This document shows, in pieces, positions 1-8,700 of a stretch of DNA of 55,693 bases. Position numbers and translations under genes: made by a program. The stretch spans positions 1 through 55,693 of the forward strand of contig DDET01000029.1 in assembly GCA_002336915.1 (NCBI GenBank), given 5' to 3'. A model generated the notes under the pieces. It ran no database searches. It was given only the letters and a program-made list of their open reading frames with translations, and was not told the origin of the DNA. The stretch is from Bacteroidetes bacterium UBA1947. Its GTDB lineage: Bacteria > Bacteroidota > Bacteroidia > Chitinophagales > Chitinophagaceae. Position 1 is the first letter of the stretch. Each line of letters begins with the position of its first letter.

Positions 1-230
1 GTTTTCCAGAAGCTATTTTACAACAGCTTCTTTCTTTTTACCTGTGGTAGCGAACTTCATCGCTACCGCTGTTTGTTTCCCAATCTTTCAAAGAACTTGT
101 ATCACCTTCGTGACCCTGCCGTACCAGCGGACTTGAACCGCTCCCGGGGCCTTTAACCCCTGTACTCTTTATTACCTCTCTAAGAACTTTTTGTTACCCT
201 TTTGCTACCTCTTTTCCCGCTAACGGAGTG
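1..230 (-). promoter_or_regulatory. Probable rRNA operon leader with boxA-like site
   Basis: There is no convincing protein gene in this stretch. On the minus strand, downstream of P1 and P2, it holds a tRNA-like fold (121-165), a boxA-like antitermination site GTTCTTTGAAAGATTG (81-96), a perfect 8-bp hairpin (46-53 with 60-67) and a further hairpin at 9-32. Promoter pair, boxA and structured spacer in this order are what an rRNA leader looks like. The 16S gene itself would lie outside the window, so this remains an inference. A 15-codon minus-strand reading frame near 20-60 is probably meaningless. Confidence 0.5.
121..165 (-). other. tRNA-like fold (T-arm plus second hairpin) in the leader
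   Basis: On the minus strand, AGCGG-TTCAAGT-CCGCT (126-142) forms a perfect 5-bp stem with a 7-base loop that fits the T-loop consensus TTCRANY. Upstream, GGGG-TTAAAGG-CCCC (146-160) forms a second 7-base-loop hairpin, and flanking GTAC/GTAC (162-165 with 121-124) can close both. No D-arm or 7-bp acceptor stem is present, so it is not a functional tRNA. It could be a tRNA-like processing signal or a remnant. Confidence 0.4.
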
Positions 231-261
231 CAAAGGTACGGGGAGTTTTCTACACCACAAA
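231..261 (-). promoter_or_regulatory. Promoter P2 of the leftward (rRNA-like) leader
   Basis: A second minus-strand TTTG-N19-TACCTTTG promoter (plus-strand CAAAGGTA 231-238 and CAAA 258-261) lies about 120 bp downstream of P1. Both start with the same TTTTGTG block. Tandem near-perfect promoters are typical of strongly expressed stable-RNA operons, which supports reading the rest of the leader as the 5' part of an rRNA operon lying left of the window. Confidence 0.75.
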
Positions 262-352
262 ATGTTTTTCGAAAAGATTCTCAAACACTTATCCACACCG
301 TTTATTCCCTGCAGATACTTTTAAAGAGCTTACCGTTTTTTCAAGCGGGTTG

Positions 353-383
353 CAAAGATAAGCAGCCTTTTTACAATCACAAA
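353..383 (-). promoter_or_regulatory. Promoter P1 of the leftward (rRNA-like) leader
   Basis: Read on the minus strand, a TTTG element (plus-strand CAAA, 380-383) is followed by exactly 19 bases and then TATCTTTG (plus-strand CAAAGATA, 353-360). This matches the Bacteroidota housekeeping promoter TTTG-N19-TAnnTTTG. It points away from the lipoprotein gene at 460 and towards the left edge of the window. It is the upstream member of a tandem pair. Confidence 0.75.
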
Positions 384-459
384 ATCTTTTTGTCAAATAA
401 TTGCCAAAATTGCGCCTATCCGCCCAATTCAATATATTTATAACCTAATCCGGCTATTT

Positions 460-843
460 ATGAAAAAGTATGCACTCCTTTTACCCGTTCTTTTACTCTC
501 TGTATCTGCCTGCAAAGAAGCCGGCGATAATACCCTGGGCATGAAACAGATGGAGGAGACCCTTTACAAACGCTACCCTACCGTCAACCGCGTAAGTGTG
601 GAGGTGGTGGAGAACAGCGATGTCAATATCACCCTGGGCGATAAAGCGCTGTATGCGGCCCCGGAAGAAAAGCGCAAGCAAATAGTAAGTGAACTGGGGC
701 CTATCATCATCCAAATATTCGATAAGGGCAATTGGCTCAGCAAAGGGCATGTAGTGTTTGTAAAAGAAGAAACTACACTGCAGGCTACTGACAGCATAGT
801 TTACACCATCAATCTCGATAGCCTGAAAAAAGCCACAAAATAA
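460..843 (+). CDS. Hypothetical lipoprotein
   Basis: This 127-residue protein begins with a short basic start, a hydrophobic leader and a lipobox (LSVSAC, about residues 13-18), so it should be cleaved by signal peptidase II and lipid-anchored. The mature part is acidic/basic mixed, without cysteines or repeats, and I do not recognise a family. The start ATG immediately precedes the signal peptide. It lies upstream of the outer-membrane barrel gene in the same orientation, which may suggest a shared envelope role, but no function can be assigned. Confidence 0.75.
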   Translation: MKKYALLLPVLLLSVSACKEAGDNTLGMKQMEETLYKRYPTVNRVSVEVVENSDVNITLGDKALYAAPEEKRKQIVSELGPIIIQIFDKGNWLSKGHVVFVKEETTLQATDSIVYTINLDSLKKATK

Positions 844-969
844 GAGCACTCTTGCGGCCCGCTCGATCCCGCGAGGGGCATGGTTTTTATAAAAAGCAAT
901 AGTATAATGCTTTCAAGAGCTTTAAACTATTGGGAGGATTTTTTATCTAAAAAACAAACAACCCCGGGA

Positions 970-3921
970 ATGACCGTAAAGACTTACCTGCTCACCATTA
1001 TTATATTGCTCTGTTCATCCCTCGCATTTGCTCAAACCTTTACAGTCTCAGGCCGTATCCTCGACGAAACAGATACTTCCGCCCTCATAGGCGTAGGAGT
1101 AACATTATCGTCTCTTAGCGACACAAACCAAAAAGCAGGCAGCGTTACCGACGAGAACGGCAATTTCAGTATACCAAACATTGCCCCCGGCGCATACAAC
1201 CTAAGCGCATCATACATTGGCTTCGTAAAAATTGACCGCCGTGTAACTGTTACCGGGCAAGACGTAAACCTCGGCAATATTAAAATGCAGGTAAACGCCA
1301 CCCAACTTAAGAATGTGCTGATAGAAGATAAACAGATACGCGTGCAGCAATTGGGCGATACAAGCCAGTTCAATGCAAACGCCTACAAAACAAATCCCGA
1401 TGCCAGCGCCGAAGACCTTGTGAATAAAATGCCGGGCATAACTTCTGATGCTAACGGAGTAAAGGTGAATGGTGAAGATGTAAAACAGGTGTATGTAGAT
1501 GGCAAACCTTTCTTTGGCGATGATCCTGCCGCTACTTTGAAGAATTTTCCGGCAGAAGTGATCGATAAGATACAGGTCTTCGATAAGCTTAGCGACCAGG
1601 CACAATTTAGCGGCTTTGACGACGGTAATACCTCCAAGACCATCAACATTGTCACCCGCAAGGGCAAGAACAACGGGCAGTTTGGCAAAATATACGCTGG
1701 CTATGGCACCAGCGATCGTTACCAGGCAGGTGGCAATGTTAACTTCTTCAACGGCGACAGGCGCATCTCCCTGATAGGCATGTCGAACAACGTCAACCAG
1801 CAAAATTTCAGTACCGAAGATATATTAGGTGTTACCGGCAACCAGGGCGGTCAAAACCGTGGTGGTGGCCAGCGTGGCGGCGGAGGCGGTGGCCGCGGAG
1901 GTAGTCGTGGTTCCTTTGGTGGTGGCGGCTCCGATGGAGGCAACTTCTTAGTAGGCCAGCAAGGCGGTATCACTACTACAAATTCTGTAGGCCTTAACTA
2001 CAGCGATACCTGGGGCAAGAAGATAAAAGTATCGGGCAGCTACTTCTTTAATGCCACTGATAATAAGAACAATACAGAGCTTACACGTAATTATTTCACC
2101 ACTACCGATACCTCGCAGGTATATGATGAGCACAGCAATACCGAAAGTAAAAACTATAACCACAGGGCCAATTTAAGGCTGGAGTATAATATCGACTCAT
2201 CGAATTCCATCATCCTTACACCTCGCCTTAGCGTGCAAAGCAACAACTACACCTCTACCCTGTCCGATACAATGAATAACAGCACAGGCGATTTTTTAGC
2301 GCCTTTAAGCAGCACCAATAATATTAGCAAGGCGAAAAATACGGGCTATAGCTTTTCTAACGACCTGCTGATAAGGCATAAATTCGGTAAACAAGGTCGT
2401 ACCCTGTCTTTCGACCTGGGTACACAGTTGAATCAAAAAGACGGAACAGGTGAATTGCATTCCCTTAACCAATACACCGACGCCCTTCTCTCCGACTCGC
2501 TCAACCAGCAATACACGCTCAATAACAACGGTTATACTTTCTCCGGCAGCCTTAACTATACCGAACCCTTGACTAAGAAAAGCCAGTTGATGATCAACTA
2601 TAGCCCCTCTTACAACAAGAACAGGTCCGACAAAGAAACAGATAGCTTGAATGATCTCACAGGTGAGTATACCCTGCATTCAGATAGCCTATCCAACAAA
2701 TTCGACAATACCTACATCACCCAAAAAGGCGGCCTCACCTATCGCCTGCGCGATGCAAAATTGAATTTCTCTGCCGGTGCAAATCTTCAATACGCAACAC
2801 TGGAAGGCGAACAAACCTATCCTTATTCATACAAACTCAGCAGGAATTTCACAAGTGTATTGCCCAATGCCATGTTCACTTACCGCTTCAGCAAAGAGAA
2901 GAGCCTGCGCATATTTTACCGCACCTCTACCAATCCACCTTCTGTAACACAGTTGCAAAACGTGGTTGACGTATCAAACCCGCTGCTGCTCAAAACCGGC
3001 AATCCTGACCTGCAACAGGACTATACACATACATTCACACTACGCTATGGCGGTACCAATAGCAAGTCTGCACGCAGCTTTTTCGCATTCCTTTACGGCA
3101 GCTATGTAAACAACTACATCGGCAATGCCACATACATCCCCACCCGGGATACAACAGTAACCGGTATAAGCGTACTAAAAGGAAGCCAGCTTACACGCCC
3201 GGTGAACTTAAATGGCTATTATACCGCAAGGACTTTCGTTACGCTGGGCTTGCCGGTCGATATTGCCAAGAGCAACCTGAATTTGAATGCAGGCCTCAGC
3301 TATAACCACACCCCTGCCCAGATAAACAACCAGCTCAACTACAGCAATAGCTATACAGTGAATGGTGGGCTCGTTTTAGGCAGCAACATCAGCGAGAAGA
3401 TAGACTTCACCCTGAGCTACAATGCCAACTACAACCTGGTCAGGAACACCCTGCAAACACAGTCGGACAATACTTATTATAGCCATGTCGCCGCTTTCAA
3501 GGTGAACTGGATGTTCTATAAAGGCTTTGTGCTGAATACAGACTTTACTAACAACTACTACGCAGGCCTCAGCAACAGCACTTACAACCAAAGCTACTTC
3601 CTTTGGAATGCCTATCTCGGCTACAAGTTCCTGAAGAACCGCGCATTGGAGGCCCGCATCAGCGCCTTCGATATCCTGAACCAGAATAAGAACATAGCCC
3701 GCACCACTACCGAAACATATATAGAAGATAGTCGCACACAGGTGCTCACGCAATACTTCATGTTCACGCTTACCTACACACTCCGCAACTTTAAGGCTAT
3801 GGCCCAGGCACCAGGAACAGGTAACGGGGACGATCACGGTAGCGAGCATCGTCGTGGCGGCAGGCAGAGAGGAGACTTTGGTGGACCACCGCCCGGCGGC
3901 GGTATGGGTGACAGGCCGTAA
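970..3921 (+). CDS. TonB-dependent-receptor-like outer membrane beta-barrel protein
   Basis: The protein (983 residues from this start) has a signal peptide ending in SSLAFAQ, then a carboxypeptidase-regulatory-like beta-sandwich (about residues 25-105), a plug-like section with VYVDGKPFFGDDP (about 175-190), and a long barrel ending in a typical TYTLRNF strand. This is the architecture of the outer membrane protein beta-barrel family related to SusC/TonB receptors. An in-frame ATG at 880 exists, but it would put 30 polar residues before the signal peptide, so 970 is preferred. A glycine/arginine-rich loop (about 290-325) and a Gly/Pro-rich C-terminal tail are unusual. Substrate is unknown and no SusD partner is adjacent, so sugar uptake cannot be claimed. 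Confidence 0.85.
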   Translation: MTVKTYLLTIIILLCSSLAFAQTFTVSGRILDETDTSALIGVGVTLSSLSDTNQKAGSVTDENGNFSIPNIAPGAYNLSASYIGFVKIDRRVTVTGQDVNLGNIKMQVNATQLKNVLIEDKQIRVQQLGDTSQFNANAYKTNPDASAEDLVNKMPGITSDANGVKVNGEDVKQVYVDGKPFFGDDPAATLKNFPAEVIDKIQVFDKLSDQAQFSGFDDGNTSKTINIVTRKGKNNGQFGKIYAGYGTSDRYQAGGNVNFFNGDRRISLIGMSNNVNQQNFSTEDILGVTGNQGGQNRGGGQRGGGGGGRGGSRGSFGGGGSDGGNFLVGQQGGITTTNSVGLNYSDTWGKKIKVSGSYFFNATDNKNNTELTRNYFTTTDTSQVYDEHSNTESKNYNHRANLRLEYNIDSSNSIILTPRLSVQSNNYTSTLSDTMNNSTGDFLAPLSSTNNISKAKNTGYSFSNDLLIRHKFGKQGRTLSFDLGTQLNQKDGTGELHSLNQYTDALLSDSLNQQYTLNNNGYTFSGSLNYTEPLTKKSQLMINYSPSYNKNRSDKETDSLNDLTGEYTLHSDSLSNKFDNTYITQKGGLTYRLRDAKLNFSAGANLQYATLEGEQTYPYSYKLSRNFTSVLPNAMFTYRFSKEKSLRIFYRTSTNPPSVTQLQNVVDVSNPLLLKTGNPDLQQDYTHTFTLRYGGTNSKSARSFFAFLYGSYVNNYIGNATYIPTRDTTVTGISVLKGSQLTRPVNLNGYYTARTFVTLGLPVDIAKSNLNLNAGLSYNHTPAQINNQLNYSNSYTVNGGLVLGSNISEKIDFTLSYNANYNLVRNTLQTQSDNTYYSHVAAFKVNWMFYKGFVLNTDFTNNYYAGLSNSTYNQSYFLWNAYLGYKFLKNRALEARISAFDILNQNKNIARTTTETYIEDSRTQVLTQYFMFTLTYTLRNFKAMAQAPGTGNGDDHGSEHRRGGRQRGDFGGPPPGGGMGDRP

Positions 3922-3922
3922 G

Positions 3923-4441
3923 CTATGCCATTTGCCCGCTCACATTGATCATGCCGGAGCGCACTAGATCTTGTATTACAAGATTCAGCTCATCAGGTTT
4001 TTTTGTGCCCACCAATACCTTTTTACCGGTCTTGAGCACCAGTTGCAGTCCCATGTCCCCCGATACATTGATGGCCTTGCCATGCTTAAAGCTATACTTT
4101 ACACCCCAGCCCCCATACTCAGCCAGCGGGCTATATTTACGCACATAGGCCTGCGATACATCCGTCCAGTCTATCTTCTTCCCCTTTAGAATGAAGGGCA
4201 TAAAGCGATAGTAAATACCTGTACCATCTATCTTTGTCTTAAGCTTTGCTGCCAGCATCATACCGGTCACCAGGGCAGGTGTAATGCATACAACCAGGAT
4301 ACCTATGCCACCATGCCTGTCCAGCTTGCCTTGCGAGCTGAGCACGATGATAGGCGTGGCCACAGAAATGATCATGCTTGCTATTATGATCATCCACAGC
4401 CACCACTGTCTGAACTTCTGTGTTTCTTCAAAAGAGTACAT
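3923..4441 (-). CDS. Small membrane protein with PH-like domain
   Basis: The 172-residue protein has two hydrophobic segments near the N-terminus (about residues 14-35 and 47-67), followed by a soluble part with the pattern of a bacterial PH-like domain: IDGTGIYYRF, then DWTDVSQAYVRKY, then VLKTGKKVLVGTKKPDEL. That order is common in Bacteroidota DUF membrane proteins. It ends one base after the convergent barrel gene and has no visible terminator. The family assignment is by pattern only and the function is unknown. Confidence 0.65.
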   Translation of the reverse strand: MYSFEETQKFRQWWLWMIIIASMIISVATPIIVLSSQGKLDRHGGIGILVVCITPALVTGMMLAAKLKTKIDGTGIYYRFMPFILKGKKIDWTDVSQAYVRKYSPLAEYGGWGVKYSFKHGKAINVSGDMGLQLVLKTGKKVLVGTKKPDELNLVIQDLVRSGMINVSGQMA

Positions 4442-4535
4442 ATCCCTAAATTAAGAAAACCGCTGCATACGCAACGGCTTTCTATATCTTATTATGGCTT
4501 AACTACCACCTTGTCATGGTGAGCTTGTCGAACCA

Positions 4536-5756
4536 CTATTTTTTAGTCATCATGTTCTTAGCCTCTATGCTGAGGGTAGCATGTGGTACTGCACGCAGGC
4601 GGGCCTTGTCTATCAGCTTACCTGTAACGCGGCATATGCCATATGTTTTATTCTCAATACGCATCAGCGCTTTCTCCAGGTGGTTGATGAACTGTATCTG
4701 GCGGCTGGCAAGCTGTGCCAGTTGCTCGCGCTCCATTGCGCCGCTGCCATCTTCCATGTTCATATAGCGGTTCTCGGTATCTTCAGTGCCGGCTTCGTCC
4801 TTGCGGGTAATGAGGCCCTGCAGGTATACCAGTTCTTTACGTGCTGCATCCAGGCGGCCTGTTATCAGTTCCCTGAACTCAGCAAGGTCCTCGTCGCTAT
4901 ACCTGTACACCATACTTGTATCTGCTTCGGGCTGGTCAAGTATAGAGCGGGTATGTTCTGCGTCGTAGCCTTTCTTCAGCTTTTCAGCTTCCTGGCTTGG
5001 CTTCGATTTATTTTCCAGCTTGCGATGTGCTATAATAACGCCCGGCTTCTTATCGTCACGTGCTATCGTGCGGGTAGGCGTAGGCATTGGTCTTGTAGTT
5101 GATGGCGCGCCTTTCATTGGCATACCCTTTACAGTGGTAAGCGTTTTGGTAAGCGTTTTTCCTGATGATTTCTTAGCAGCTTTCTTTACTGCTACGGGTG
5201 TTTCCTTTGTCGGAGCTGTCTTCACAGGTGCTTCCTTCACCGCTGCTGCTTTCTTAGCTACGGGTGCAGGCGCTGCCTTTTTAGCCGGCGCAGGTGCTGC
5301 TTTCTTGGCAGGCGCTGCTTTGGCGGGTGCTGCTTTCTTAGCCACGGGTGCTGCTTTTTTCACGGGTGCAGGCGCTGCTTTCTTAGCAGGCGCTGCTTTT
5401 TTCACTGGTTGAGCCTTGCTACTGCTTGTTTTTTTCACGTTCTTGTTAGTTTTTGAGTCCGTTTTTTTAACGGTCCCGCTCTTCTTAGCCAACACTGTCT
5501 TCTTAACAGACGCTGCTTTCTTTACCGGCGCTTTGGGGGTCGGTTTTTTGGTAGCTGCTGCTTTCTTTACAGGCGATGCTTTCTTAGCAGGCGCCGCTTT
5601 TTTCTTATTATCCTTCTTCTGTGGAGTTTCCTTTTTCTTATTCTTATCAGCCTTGGCCTGCTTAACCGGCGCGGCTTTCTTTACACTTTTGGGTGCAGCA
5701 GCTTTTGCTTTGTTGTTCTTGGTAGGCTTCGGAGCCGGTTTCTTTTTGATGGCCAT
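4536..5756 (-). CDS. DksA/TraR-family regulator with long Lys/Ala-rich arm
   Basis: The C-terminal ~120 residues (about 286-406) match TraR/DksA-type proteins: a coiled-coil hairpin, then YGICRVTGKLIDKARLRAVP. Such proteins bind RNA polymerase through its secondary channel. Only one cysteine of the usual C4 zinc finger remains, as I recall for other Bacteroidota members. The first ~215 residues are low-complexity repeats of AAPAKKA/APVKKA type resembling histone H1 or bacterial AlgP-like DNA-binding tails. The gene starts 5 bp after the ileS stop, so the two are almost certainly co-transcribed. The repetitive arm could bind nucleic acid and is likely to vary in length between strains. Confidence 0.85.
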   Translation of the reverse strand: MAIKKKPAPKPTKNNKAKAAAPKSVKKAAPVKQAKADKNKKKETPQKKDNKKKAAPAKKASPVKKAAATKKPTPKAPVKKAASVKKTVLAKKSGTVKKTDSKTNKNVKKTSSSKAQPVKKAAPAKKAAPAPVKKAAPVAKKAAPAKAAPAKKAAPAPAKKAAPAPVAKKAAAVKEAPVKTAPTKETPVAVKKAAKKSSGKTLTKTLTTVKGMPMKGAPSTTRPMPTPTRTIARDDKKPGVIIAHRKLENKSKPSQEAEKLKKGYDAEHTRSILDQPEADTSMVYRYSDEDLAEFRELITGRLDAARKELVYLQGLITRKDEAGTEDTENRYMNMEDGSGAMEREQLAQLASRQIQFINHLEKALMRIENKTYGICRVTGKLIDKARLRAVPHATLSIEAKNMMTKK

Positions 5757-5761
5757 AGCTG

Positions 5762-8700
5762 TTAAGAATTTTTGAATATTAACACTTTAAGAATCGCTTC
5801 ATTTATTTCAATCTCTGTGCCATTACTTACTACAGGCACAATTTTTATATTATCTGCCAGAATTTCGGCGCAAATATAATCATTGAAATGAATAATTGCA
5901 GATTTTAATGGTTCGTACTCCTCTATTTCTACTGCTATACGGTCGGTAAGCTCAAGCCCGGCCTCTTTACGTACCTTCTGGATACGGTTCACCAATTCAC
6001 GTGCATTACCTTCATCCTGCAGTTCAGGAGTTACCGTGATATCCAGCGCTACTGCCAGGTTGTCTTTATTGGCAACCGACCAGCCCGGGATATCCTCGGC
6101 TATGATCTCTACATCCTCTGTATTGATACTTATCATCTCTCCATCTACATTCAGCGAAAAGCTTTTCTCCTTTTCTAAAGTGGTAATATCCTGCCCGTTC
6201 ATTTGTACAATTGCTGCTGCAACTGCCTTCATTTTTGCACCCATGCGGGCACCTAGCGACTTAAAGTTTGGCTTTAGCTTCTTTTTTATAAATCCATCAT
6301 TATCAGTTATATACTCTATTCGTTTTACGTTCACTTCATTTTTGATCAGCTCCTCTATCTGCTGTACCTGCGCCTGCATATGCTTGTCGGTAACAGGTAT
6401 CAATATCCTTTGCAGCGGCTGCCTTACTTTCAGGTTCGTCTTCTTCCTCAGCGACAATACCAGCGAGCTAAGGTCCTGCGCCAAATGCATGCGCTCTTCC
6501 AGCTCCTTATCTATCACATCTGCATCCGCCACCGGGAAATCCGCTAAATGTACCGAAGTACAATTATGCCTCTTCGCCACACATTCCAAATTTCCAAATA
6601 ACCAGTCGGCAAAGAAAGGCGCTATCGGGGCCATCAACCTGCTCAGGGTCTCAAGGCATTCGTATAAGGTTTGGTATGCACTTATCTTATCCTGCTCATA
6701 CTCACCCTTCCAGAACCGGCGGCGGCATAGGCGCACATACCAGTTGCTCAACTGCTCATCCAGGAAGTACTCCATGGCCCTGCCCGCCTGGGTAGGCTCA
6801 TAGTCCTCCATATACTTAGTCACATCCTGCACCAGAGTATTTAGCGTGCTCAGAATCCAGCGGTCTATCTCGGGACGCTTGCTAACAGGTATATATTTCT
6901 CTTTGAATGTAAAACCATCCACATTGGCGTACAGGGCAAAGAACTGGTAGGTATTATATAAGGTACCGAAATACTTGCGCTGCACTTCCTTTATACCGTC
7001 CAGGTCAAACTTCAGGCTATCCCATGGGCTTGCATTGGTGATCAGGTACCAGCGTGTAGCATCGGCACTGTATTTTTCCAGCGTTTCGAAGGGATCTACT
7101 ATATTACCCAGGCGCTTGCTCATCTTCACACCGTTCTTATCCAGCACTAAGCCATTGGATACCACCGTTTTATAAGCCACACTGTCAAAAAGCATTACAC
7201 CCAATGCATGCAGGGTATAGAACCAACCCCTTGTCTGGTCAACACCCTCCGCTATAAAATCGGCTGGGAAGTTGTGCTTCAGTTCTTTCTCGTGGTGCGG
7301 ACCAAAAGGATAGTGCAACTGCGCATAGGGCATTGCCCCGCTATCGAACCACACATCCACCAGGTCGGGTTCGCGCTGCATAGGCTTGCCGCTGTCCGAC
7401 ACCAATACTATTTTATCTACATATGGCTTGTGCAGGTCTATGCTGTCCGGCAGGCCAAACTCACCCGCCAGCATATCAGCATGCTGGTTCATCACCAGCT
7501 TTTTATCGGCCTTTTTTACTTCGTCTATTAGTTCCGTTATGCTTCCTATGCACTTGGTTTCCAGTCCGTCATCACTCACCCATACAGGCAGCGGCGTACC
7601 CCAGAACCTGCTACGGCTCAGGTTCCAGTCCACCATGTTTTCCAGCCAGTTACCAAACCTGCCTTCACCTGTTGCTTTAGGTTTCCAGTTGATGGTCTTG
7701 TTCAGTTCTATCATCCTGTCCTTCACCGCCGTGGTGCGTATGAACCATGCATCCAGGGGATAATAGATCACCGGTTTATCGGTCCTCCAGCAGTGGGGAT
7801 AAGTGTGTTCGTACTTCTCCACCTTAAAGGCCTTGCCTTCCAGTTTCAGCTTTACGGCTATATCTATATCTACATCCTTATAATCAGGATCGTCTTTATA
7901 GTTTTTTACATACCTGCCGCTGAACTCCCCGGTATAGTCGTTGAACTTACCTTCCTTGTCCACCATCGTCAGTATGCCTATATCGTGTTTTTTCCCCACA
8001 CGATAGTCATCTGCGCCAAAGGCCGGTGCGGTATGCACTATACCTGTACCATCCTCTGTAGTTACAAAGTCGCCCGTTATTACGCGCCATGGGTCGCCGC
8101 CTGCTACCTCCCGGGTATTACCATCAAATGGCAGCAATTGTTCATACCTCAGGCCTTCCAGTTCGCTGCCCTTAAACTCGGCTATCACCTTCCATGGCAG
8201 CACCTTACTTTCGGGCGTATATGTCGTAAAATCAGTCTCTTGTGCTTCCTGCTTAAAGTATTTTCCAAGCAGCGCTTTAGCCAATATCACATTAGCAGGC
8301 TGGTGGGTATATGGGTTATAGGTCTGCACCAATACGTAGTCTATATTAGGCCCCACGGTCAGTCCGCAGTTGCTGGGCAGTGTCCATGGGGTCGTCGTCC
8401 ATGCCATAAAGTGTACAGTACCTGCTGTCTCTGCAGCCATTTGTCCCCCACCTATCGGTGCATTTACATATGGCGCCCAGGCACCCTTAGATATATCTAA
8501 TAATTTATGCTGTAATGGATTAAGACCTCCCTCTCCTTCGGAGAGGGCCGGGGTGAGGCGGAACATCGCCACAACCGTAGTATCTTTTACATCCTTATAC
8601 GTGCCCGGCTGGTTCAGCTCGTGGCTGCTCAGGCCCGTACCCGCTGCCGGGCTATAGGGTTGTATGCTCACGCTCTTGTACAGCAGCTTTTTATCATATA

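Noticed and set aside
121..165. A tRNA gene in the leader
   Set aside because: A T-arm is present but there is no D-arm, no 7-bp acceptor stem and no proper anticodon arm.
5020..5775. Alanine/phenylalanine-rich plus-strand frames opposite the DksA arm
   Set aside because: They are the antisense of the Lys/Ala repeat, where the repeated codon pattern opens several frames.
7423..8657. Plus-strand frames within ileS
   Set aside because: They are shadows of the minus-strand synthetase, without start context or conserved motifs.
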